DNA of 7,811 nt, taken from Candidatus Rokuibacteriota bacterium. Lineage in GTDB: Bacteria; Methylomirabilota; Methylomirabilia; Rokubacteriales; CSP1-6. Location of the stretch: assembly GCA_016206385.1 (NCBI GenBank), contig JACQRS010000183.1:1-7811 (forward strand). The letters run 5' to 3'. The notes under the pieces were generated by a model. The model did not search any database. It was not told where the DNA came from and saw nothing but the letters and a program-made list of their open reading frames with translations. This document shows positions 1 to 5,756 of the stretch, piece by piece (position 1 is the stretch's first letter; the number at the start of each line of letters is the position of its first letter). Made by a program: the position numbers and the translations under genes.

Positions 1-1
1 G

Positions 2-157
2 GAGAGGACGGGGGGGGGGGCGGAGGCCATGCTCGTTTTCATCGAGCGGTTGTGTCTCATTGATCGCATGGCGCGGTCACGGGCCAGCGAGACCCCGGGG
101 GCGACGCAGGCCCGCGCCGAGGCGGCGATGCGGAGGTTCTGGCCGGGGTGGAAGTGA
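2..157 (+). CDS. 3' end of an upstream tail gene, possibly a tail assembly chaperone (partial)
   Basis: A frame open from the left edge ends with TGA at 155-157. After the G-run it encodes about 45 residues rich in Ala, Arg and Glu, ending in FWPGWK. Its codons mostly end in G or C, as in the neighbouring real genes. An ATG at 29 exists, but the only SD-like sequence (CGGAGG, 21-26) is two bases from it, too close to work well, so I read this as the end of a longer gene rather than a 42-residue gene. The position directly before a tape measure gene is where tailed phages carry the tail assembly chaperone and its frameshifted extension. That role is inferred from position alone; the residues show no motif I recognise. 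Confidence 0.4.
   Translation, partial: ERTGGGAEAMLVFIERLCLIDRMARSRASETPGATQARAEAAMRRFWPGWK
10..20 (+). repeat. G11 homopolymer tract
   Basis: Eleven consecutive G bases lie inside the upstream reading frame. Before and after the run, all three + frames remain open for a short distance. Frame 1 stops at 61-63, frame 2 stops at 155-157, and frame 3 stays open past the tape measure start. A change of one base in the run would therefore switch the C-terminus of the upstream protein. The run could be a ribosomal slippage site, a slipped-strand hotspot or a length error in the assembly. Confidence 0.9.
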
Positions 158-163
158 CGGAGA

Positions 164-228
164 GTCCGAAGTCCTAAGTCCAAGGTCCGACGTCGGGGAC
201 CTCGGACGTCGGACCTTGGACGTTGGAC
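164..228 (+). repeat. Heptamer tandem repeat with a 17-bp inverted repeat
   Basis: The gap before the tape measure gene is made of 7-base units. The left half repeats GTCCNNN (GTCCGAA, GTCCTAA, GTCCAAG, GTCCGAC), and the right half repeats the complementary pattern ACNTNGG (ACCTCGG, ACGTCGG, ACCTTGG, ACGTTGG). The two halves form a perfect 17-bp stem: GTCCAAGGTCCGACGTC at 178-194 pairs with 205-221 around a 10-base loop (195-204). The stem ends about ten bases before the tape measure ribosome binding site. Similar heptamer-type intergenic repeats occur in many bacterial genomes, so this may be a host-type repeat inserted in the phage. The hairpin has no T-run, so it is not a standard intrinsic terminator. 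Confidence 0.85.
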
Positions 229-230
229 AC

Positions 231-235
231 GAGGT
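231..235 (+). promoter_or_regulatory. Ribosome binding site of the tape measure gene
   Basis: GAGGT lies five bases before the GTG at 241. It supports a GTG start over internal ATG codons and places the start just beyond the heptamer repeat. Confidence 0.65.
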
Positions 236-240
236 AGATC

Positions 241-2304
241 GTGCCGAAAGTGACGCTGGAATTCGAGGTCCTCGACAAAGGCACCGCGGTCGTCCGCCAA
301 CTGACGGGCGAGACGGAGAAGGCCTTCGCCCGGCTGAAGGCGGCCGGCGCCGGCGCCGCCGAGGGGACGGGCGCCCTGGTTCGCGCGAACGAACGCGCCG
401 CCGTCTCCATGCGCGACACCAAGCAGGCCATCGGCGCGGTGGCCACATCCTTCGGACAGGTGAGCCCCCAAATCACCTTCGCAGCGCTGGAGATGGGCAA
501 CTTCGTTACTCGGATGGCCGGGGCTCCCGCCATGACGAAACTGTTTGCGGGGTCGGCAGTCGCGGCGGGTACCGCCATCGCGTATCTGGTCTCACAATTC
601 CGAGCGACGCACGAGATGGAAGAGCGCCTTGCGGCTGTAAGCGCTGCGGCGCGGGGACTCGATCTCGGGTCCCTGCGTCAGGGTGCTCAGGCGGCCGTCA
701 TCGAAATCCAAGGCATCGGTCGGGCGTCTCAATCCATGGTCGGTCGCCTGGTCCAGGCGTTTTCGACGGATATTCCGAGGATGTTCCTGGGCATGGTGAC
801 GCAGGCTCAGGAAGCGACCAACCGCCTCACGGCCATACGGCAGCAGCTTCCCGGCGTACTGGAGCTGGGGGAGCGCGGCGAAGTTGCGGCCTTCGAGGGT
901 GGCATGGCCGGCCTCCGCATCCAGTCGCGGCAGGCCATGCTCCAGCGCCTCCTGGCCACAGGGCAGGCGGGGGAATCCACCATCGGCCTGCACGTGGCTG
1001 CCCTGCGCCGCGACATCGATGTCACGGTCGGGGCCTACCTGGACCAGATCGACGCCCAGATGCGCAAGGAGTTCGCCGAGGCTGGCGCCCGCGGCACACA
1101 GGACATTGAGGCTCCGTTCATCCGTGAACGCGCGGCGCGCCGGATCGCCGAGGCCCAGGCCAAGGTGGACCTGCAGCGCCAGGCGGTGGACGAGCAGGCC
1201 CGCCAGCAGGCCGAGGGGGTGCGCGGCCGCGCGGAGCAGGCCCGGGCCGCGGGGGCGCAAGCCGCTATCGAGCGGCAGCAGGCAATCGTGGAGGGCCTGA
1301 AGGTGGAGGGGGACGCGGCGAAGGCCCTCTCGGTGCAGAACGAGGCCTACTTGAAGCGGATCGGGGTCCCGTCGGCCCTCCTGATCCAATCCGACCCCCG
1401 GGCCAGGCAGCTCATCGAAGAGGAAAAGCGGGCCCGGCTGATGGCGGTGGACGAGACGCTCCGCAAAAGCCTCTGGGGGATCGACCAACTCAAGGTCGCC
1501 GACGAGCAGCGGGCGCGCCTGGTCGGCAGTGCGATGGTCACCGCCGAGCTCCAGCGCACCAGCGCCATCCAGCAGGCACTGACCAAGGAGCGGGAGCTGG
1601 AGCAGAGCATCCAAGAGCGCCTGACCGCCGCGCTGGCGACCGCCGGCGAGGCCATCACGGGCAATCTGACGGATAAGTTCCGCGAGGCGCAGGGGCAGCT
1701 CGACGCCCTCAGCGCCCGCCTGGGCGGCCAGAGCGTGGAGAGCGCGGTCGCGGGCTTTCCGTCCCTCGGCGCCTCGTCCATTATGCGCGAGTTCAAGAGT
1801 GGCGAGCTGGCGGCGCAGTCGCGGAGGGAGCTGGAGAACATCGTCAGCGGCACCAGACTGACGGTGAGCCAGTCCCTCGTGGACGTCTTCACCCGGGCAT
1901 CACTGATCGGGGACCTGGGCACGCTCGCCGAGATCCGGAGGCAATTGACGCAGCAGACCCGGGACGTCCTGGATGTTCCCGTCCTCGGGCCTCCACCCAT
2001 TTTTGGGCCGACCGCTCTCGGCCCATCCGGGGACGGCGATGGTGGCGGCTACCAGCACGGCGGCATAGTGCCGGGCCCCATCGGCGCGCCGCGCGCCGCC
2101 GTGGTCCACGGGGGCGAGGCGGTCCTGAATCCGCGCGAGCAGGCCGTGGTGCGCGACCTGGTCGGCGCTTCGACGGGCTCCGGGCGGCGCCCGGCGGTGA
2201 TCATCTTCCAGATCGGCAGCCGCGAGATCGCCCGGGCCCTGGTCCCGGACCTCCAGCAACTGATCGCCAATGGCGAGCTGAGGGTCGTCGGCGGCACTGC
2301 ATAA
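241..2304 (+). CDS. Phage tail tape measure protein
   Basis: This 687-residue protein is the likely tape measure, the extended scaffold inside the tail tube that sets tube length and is released during DNA entry. The first ~60 residues (MPKVTLEFEVLDKGTAVVRQ onward) resemble the N-terminus of many tape measure proteins. A hydrophobic, Ala/Gly-rich segment spans about 101-120, which could cross a membrane during ejection. Residues ~290-420 are long, charged, Gln/Ala/Arg-rich helices likely to form coiled coil. Near the C-terminus (604-641) is the Gly-rich block GGIVPGPIGAP followed by VVHGGEAVLNP, which recurs at the ends of tape measure proteins. At about 0.15 nm per residue the length predicts a tail of roughly 100 nm. 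No peptidase or lytic transglycosylase motif is visible. The GTG start is set by the GAGGT at 231. The stop codon overlaps the next start (TAATG). Confidence 0.87.
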   Translation: MPKVTLEFEVLDKGTAVVRQLTGETEKAFARLKAAGAGAAEGTGALVRANERAAVSMRDTKQAIGAVATSFGQVSPQITFAALEMGNFVTRMAGAPAMTKLFAGSAVAAGTAIAYLVSQFRATHEMEERLAAVSAAARGLDLGSLRQGAQAAVIEIQGIGRASQSMVGRLVQAFSTDIPRMFLGMVTQAQEATNRLTAIRQQLPGVLELGERGEVAAFEGGMAGLRIQSRQAMLQRLLATGQAGESTIGLHVAALRRDIDVTVGAYLDQIDAQMRKEFAEAGARGTQDIEAPFIRERAARRIAEAQAKVDLQRQAVDEQARQQAEGVRGRAEQARAAGAQAAIERQQAIVEGLKVEGDAAKALSVQNEAYLKRIGVPSALLIQSDPRARQLIEEEKRARLMAVDETLRKSLWGIDQLKVADEQRARLVGSAMVTAELQRTSAIQQALTKERELEQSIQERLTAALATAGEAITGNLTDKFREAQGQLDALSARLGGQSVESAVAGFPSLGASSIMREFKSGELAAQSRRELENIVSGTRLTVSQSLVDVFTRASLIGDLGTLAEIRRQLTQQTRDVLDVPVLGPPPIFGPTALGPSGDGDGGGYQHGGIVPGPIGAPRAAVVHGGEAVLNPREQAVVRDLVGASTGSGRRPAVIIFQIGSREIARALVPDLQQLIANGELRVVGGTA

Positions 2305-4739
2305 TGGCACAGACGCGCACCGCCGCGTTTGCGGCGCAGGCTGACGCCGATGACAACGCGCCGGTCCTCTTGGTCCGGGTCCTCATGAGCGGGCTCACGA
2401 AATATCTCACCTCGCGCGCGGGGACCTACGGCGGCCAGGCCTATGAGGAGCTGCTGGCCGAGGGGCTCACCCTCAGCCTGGGCATGGACCGGTTCGGCGC
2501 CGTCCAGCAGACGGTCGGCGACCTGGTCCTGGCCAACGGCAAGGACGTGGACAGTGTGCGATTCTCCGACCTGCTGGGGCCCTACGTGATCGATAACGCC
2601 GAGGTGCAGGCCGATATGGCCTTCGTCGGCCTGGGCGCGTCAGATTGGCTGCGGGTGTTCAAGGGCGTGGCGACCTTGCCAGAGGAGAACGCCTTCGACG
2701 ACCGGGAATTCCGGATGGTCCTGCTGGACGAGGGCCAGCCGGCGCGGCCGGAGATCCTGGCCCTCCGGGCGAACCGGATCCACAAGGTCCTGGGCACTCC
2801 GATCACGACGACGGCCTATCCCCGGGCGGACCCAGACGTCGTCGGGCGGATGCAGCCGATCCTCTACGGCGCGCTGGGCGGCGCCCACGCCCTGGCCGTG
2901 GATGCCGGCGTGGTGGATGCGCTGGCCGCCGACGTGACGGCGGCGCAGACGACGCTGCCCCTCTCCGATGCCGGCCGTTTCGCGATCTTGGACATCTCCG
3001 GCACGGTCCAGATCGAGGACGAGCAGATCACCTACACGGGCAAGACCGTGGGCAGCCTGACCCTGACCGGCTGCACCCGCGGCGCGAGCGGGACCACGGC
3101 CGCCGCCCATGTGAAGGGGCGCCCGGTCTGGGAGATCCGGGCGACGTACATCTACCTGGTCGCCGCCCATGCCTGCAAGAGCGTCGGCAACGTGGTCGTG
3201 GACGGCGTCCTGCAATCCTCCGGCTACACGGTGGATCTCACCGGGCCCACCCGCATCCTGTTTTCGGCCAAGCCGAAACGGGCACTCCAAGTTCAGGTGA
3301 CGGTCCAGCCGGTCCACGCCGGGACGACCGTGGCCGAACAAACCCCGGGCGCGATCAGCACGACGGCCGAGCAGACCCCGGGGAGCATCGCCACGAGCGC
3401 GGAGCAAGGCGTCTCGACCAATACGGGCAGCCATAGCCACGGCGGCGAGGATAAGCTCCACGAATTTCAATCGAGCCCCAGCATCCCGGGCACCTTCACG
3501 GCCGACACCACGTTCGATTTCGCAAATACGCCCAAGAGCGGGTTCAGCGCGGACTGGCACATCAAAGTCAGCGTCATTTCCGGCACCTGGAAGTGGCGGA
3601 AGGGTGGGGTGGACATCATCACCCTGTCGGTGGGCGACAACTTCTTCACCGAGGCCAGCCCAGGGATCCAATACGTCCTATTCGAGTCGGCAGCCGGGCA
3701 GATCACCATTGACCTGGTCGAGCGGGACATCACCCGCGCCGCCGTCATCGATGCGGGCGCGGCGACCGGCGTGCTGGCCAGCCTGACCGGCGCCACGGCC
3801 ACCGCCATGGCCGCCCTGGCCGGGGCCACGGCCACCCTGATGAGCGCCCTCAGCGGCTCCACCGCCGTGAGCGTGTCCCGCACCGTGGACGTCGTGGTGA
3901 GCGCCGCCGACATCGAGGTGGGCGAGGTCGTCGTCTGCGACGTGGAGGGATACCGGGACGACGGGGCCGGGACGTACACCGGGACCCCCAACGCGCTGAT
4001 CACCAATCCGGGCGACCAGCTCCGCCATCTCCTCGCCGTGCAGTTGGGCCTGGTCCTGGCCGACTACGTGGATGCGGCCAGCTTCACCCAGGCCCGGGCC
4101 GATTTCGCGGCCGCCGGCATCCGCGCCGACTGGGGCCTGTACGAGCAGATGGATTCCGCCGAGCTGTGCGAGCGGCTGCGCTGGTCCGTGGCCGGCCGCC
4201 TCTTCCTGTCGCAGGATGGGAAATTCCGCCTCAGCGTTCTGCCCGTGGCAGGCAGCATCCAGAAGACCATCACCGAGAAGACGGACGCGCTGGACGAGGC
4301 CCATGGCGGCCATGCCGCCCGGGTGGGGCGGACGCGCCTGACGGATCTGATCAACCACGTCTGGCTCGGCTACGCGCGCGAGGTCGTCACCGGAAATTAC
4401 CTTAGCGTCGTCGAGGTCGCGGATGCGGCCAGTCAGACGACCTATCGAACGGACAACGGCCTCAAGCTCGAGAATGATTTCATCCGGGACGCGACCGCCG
4501 CCGCGGCCGTGGCCAACAAATACCTGGCCTGGCACAAGGACGTGCGCTGGCGGGCCGTGATGACCCTGCCCGGCATGCCCAACCTGCACCTGGAGCTGTT
4601 GGATCAGCTCGGCCTCTCCATCCAGCGGATGCCGGGCGGCGGCTGGGGGAACAAGCCATTCCGCATCGAGCAGATCCGGCGCCGGATCCTGCCGGCCGGC
4701 GGGATCTCGACGGCGACGTTGACCCTCCTGGAGGTGTGA
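2304..4739 (+). CDS. Phage tail hub/tip protein
   Basis: This 811-residue protein probably forms the hub or tip that closes the tail tube. Residues ~1-190 end in the block YPRADPDVVGRMQPILYG (172-189), a pattern seen in phage tail tip proteins. Residues ~210-280 hold a small beta domain with ITYTGKT (242-248) and GCTRGASGTTAAAH (256-269), also recurrent in tail proteins. Residues 344-369 carry three AEQ repeats. A His cluster (H377, H379, H386) opens a beta-rich stretch, and an Ala/Thr repeat occupies 493-525. From ~560 to the end lies a hub-type region with NPGDQLRHLL, LFLSQDGKFRLSVLP, FRIEQIRRR and a terminal TLTLLEV. Its start overlaps the tape measure stop by one base and has no strong SD, so it is probably translated by coupling. 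A narrower family name cannot be assigned without a profile search. Confidence 0.78.
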   Translation: MAQTRTAAFAAQADADDNAPVLLVRVLMSGLTKYLTSRAGTYGGQAYEELLAEGLTLSLGMDRFGAVQQTVGDLVLANGKDVDSVRFSDLLGPYVIDNAEVQADMAFVGLGASDWLRVFKGVATLPEENAFDDREFRMVLLDEGQPARPEILALRANRIHKVLGTPITTTAYPRADPDVVGRMQPILYGALGGAHALAVDAGVVDALAADVTAAQTTLPLSDAGRFAILDISGTVQIEDEQITYTGKTVGSLTLTGCTRGASGTTAAAHVKGRPVWEIRATYIYLVAAHACKSVGNVVVDGVLQSSGYTVDLTGPTRILFSAKPKRALQVQVTVQPVHAGTTVAEQTPGAISTTAEQTPGSIATSAEQGVSTNTGSHSHGGEDKLHEFQSSPSIPGTFTADTTFDFANTPKSGFSADWHIKVSVISGTWKWRKGGVDIITLSVGDNFFTEASPGIQYVLFESAAGQITIDLVERDITRAAVIDAGAATGVLASLTGATATAMAALAGATATLMSALSGSTAVSVSRTVDVVVSAADIEVGEVVVCDVEGYRDDGAGTYTGTPNALITNPGDQLRHLLAVQLGLVLADYVDAASFTQARADFAAAGIRADWGLYEQMDSAELCERLRWSVAGRLFLSQDGKFRLSVLPVAGSIQKTITEKTDALDEAHGGHAARVGRTRLTDLINHVWLGYAREVVTGNYLSVVEVADAASQTTYRTDNGLKLENDFIRDATAAAAVANKYLAWHKDVRWRAVMTLPGMPNLHLELLDQLGLSIQRMPGGGWGNKPFRIEQIRRRILPAGGISTATLTLLEV
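4730..4735 (+). promoter_or_regulatory. Ribosome binding site of the 100-residue gene
   Basis: GGAGGT, a full SD core, sits inside the last codons of the hub gene, five bases before the ATG at 4741. It argues that the small downstream ORF is a real, translated gene. Confidence 0.75.
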
Positions 4740-4740
4740 C

Positions 4741-5043
4741 ATGGTGGGATTCGAGGTGCTCCGGGTGGAGGCGAGCCCCGGCGCGATCACAGCCGAGGTC
4801 CGGTTCACCGCGGCGGACGGGCGCCGGCGCGAGAACCGGTATTCGTGGCCGGCCGCCACGAGCCGGGAGGAGATCCTCCGGATCCTGGCGCAGTTCTATC
4901 AGGAGTTCGAGGCCGAGGGGGCCCGGGCCGCCCCGGATCACCTCGGCCTGGCCGGCTATCGGCACGAGGCGGACCCGCCGCGCCAGGCGGCCGAGGCGGC
5001 ACAGGCAGGGCCGCCGGCCGACGCGTCGCGGGCAGGCCGCTAG
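4741..5043 (+). CDS. Small tail-cluster protein of unknown function
   Basis: This encodes 100 residues that I do not recognise. Residues ~1-36 alternate hydrophobic and polar positions and are probably beta strands. Residues ~41-62 (SREEILRILAQFYQEFEAEG) look like one amphipathic helix. The last ~35 residues are rich in Ala, Pro, Gly and Arg and are probably disordered. It has no signal peptide, membrane segment or Cys. It starts one base after the hub stop, behind a perfect SD, and ends 15 bases before the next start. A small accessory protein of the tail tip, or a fibre assembly factor, would fit the location, but that is position-based inference. The strong SD and tight packing are why I call it real; a longer competing frame over this stretch has no start signal. 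Confidence 0.7.
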   Translation: MVGFEVLRVEASPGAITAEVRFTAADGRRRENRYSWPAATSREEILRILAQFYQEFEAEGARAAPDHLGLAGYRHEADPPRQAAEAAQAGPPADASRAGR

Positions 5044-5047
5044 CGCC

Positions 5048-5052
5048 GAGGG
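5048..5052 (+). promoter_or_regulatory. Ribosome binding site deciding a GTG start
   Basis: GAGGG is six bases before the GTG at 5059. No ATG near this position gives a better start in that frame, so the distal-tail-like gene is taken to begin with GTG, giving VATFDFYTVGDV (read as Met). Confidence 0.6.
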
Positions 5053-5058
5053 CAGGGT

Positions 5059-5682
5059 GTGGCCACATTCGATTTCTATACGGTGGGCGACGTCCTCATT
5101 TTCGCACAGGCGCGCCCACCCAGCTACCCCGTCCGGCTGGCGCCGGCGGCCAACGCCGCCGTCGGCGAGACGATCGGCGGGCGCATCCGGACCGAGGTGC
5201 GCGGGCCCGACCGGAAACACCTGAGCCTCCGCTGGACCTGGATCACCGCCGCGCACCTGGCGAGCTTCCTGTCGTGGCACGCGACCTACGGGGGCATGAA
5301 GGCCCCCTTCAAGATCGAGCTGCCGGCGGATCTGACGGAGCTGGCGGGCGGCAGCAAGCTGCGGGTGCGCTCCACCTCGCGCGATCTGCAATACGCGCAC
5401 ATCGCCTTTGCGCATTACGATCTCCAGGTCGAGCTGGTCGAGGATCTCGGGACGGAGGTCAACATCATGGGCAGCCTCGGCCTCGGCACCGTGGATGTGA
5501 CCGCGGATGCCACGTCCGTGGACATCGCGGTCGCGGCCTCGGCGACAACGTACCAGGTGTTCATCAACCCCAACTGGAATACCGGCTGGTGGGTCACCGG
5601 AAAGACCCTCACCCAATTCACGGTCAATTTTGTCGTTCCGGCGCCATCGGGAGCGAAGGCCGACTGGAGGGCCGACATATGA
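5059..5682 (+). CDS. Minor tail / distal-tail-like protein with a fibre-type C-terminal domain
   Basis: This 207-residue protein seems to have two parts. Residues ~1-134 show the layout of small distal-tail or minor tail proteins: beta strands, then LSLRWTWITAAHLASFLSWH (a core strand followed by a helix), then strands with KLRVRSTS and a closing LQVELVEDLG. In such proteins this fold forms a ring joining tail tube and tip. Residues ~137-207 (after NIMG at 135-138) contain TTYQVFINPNWNTGWWVTGK and FTVNFVVPAPSGAKADW, a beta-sandwich-like pattern I associate with the ends of phage fibre proteins (an NWNT, WVT, F-T-x-NF, AP-G-x-x-DW series). The combination suggests a tip ring with an attached adhesin-like domain. 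The stop overlaps the spike start by four bases (ATGA). Assignment of the first half is by pattern, not by search. Confidence 0.6.
   Translation: MATFDFYTVGDVLIFAQARPPSYPVRLAPAANAAVGETIGGRIRTEVRGPDRKHLSLRWTWITAAHLASFLSWHATYGGMKAPFKIELPADLTELAGGSKLRVRSTSRDLQYAHIAFAHYDLQVELVEDLGTEVNIMGSLGLGTVDVTADATSVDIAVAASATTYQVFINPNWNTGWWVTGKTLTQFTVNFVVPAPSGAKADWRADI
5666..5671 (+). promoter_or_regulatory. Ribosome binding site of the tailspike gene
   Basis: GGAGGG lies seven bases before the ATG at 5679 and ten before a second in-frame ATG at 5682. Spacing favours 5679, which also makes a four-base ATGA overlap with the preceding stop codon. Confidence 0.7.
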
Positions 5683-5756
5683 TGCGCAGGGGGCTGGTCC
5701 ACGCGCTGTTCCTCGCCGTGTTCGTCGCCGCGCTGATCGCGCATCCCGTCCAGGCG
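5679..5756 (+). other. Predicted Sec signal peptide coding segment
   Basis: This covers codons 1-26 of the spike protein. It has a basic n-region (Arg3, Arg4), an uninterrupted hydrophobic core (ALFLAVFVAALIA) and a VQA cleavage box. There is no lipobox Cys next to the cleavage site, so signal peptidase I is the expected processing enzyme. The mature part has four Cys (38, 51, 133, 164), two of them close to the new N-terminus and able to form a disulfide after export. Confidence 0.75.

Noticed and set aside
178..221. 17-bp hairpin as an intrinsic terminator
   Set aside because: No T-run follows; the stem is followed by a ribosome binding site and a tape measure start in the same operon.
164..228. 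Heptamer repeat as a CRISPR array
   Set aside because: Units are 7 bases with no spacers, and the second half is the reverse complement of the first.
60..1109. 349-residue + strand ORF over the start of the tape measure gene
   Set aside because: It runs through the intergenic heptamer repeat and then out of frame through the tape measure gene. Its Arg/Gly/His-rich translation shows it is a shadow.
3678..4859. Long antisense ORF (393 residues) opposite the hub gene
   Set aside because: It lies wholly opposite strong coding sequence. Its translation is the low-complexity Arg/Gly/Pro/His mix typical of shadow frames in GC-rich DNA, and there is no SD.
4480..5616. Antisense ORF (378 residues) across the small gene and the distal-tail-like gene
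   Set aside because: It spans three well-supported + strand genes, has a shadow-type composition and no recognisable motif.
4845..5678. Upstream extension of the tailspike frame, which would give an 861-residue protein
   Set aside because: The frame is open only because stop codons are rare in GC-rich DNA. The extension is Arg/Gly/Pro-rich shadow sequence over two other genes, while 5679 has an SD and a signal peptide start.
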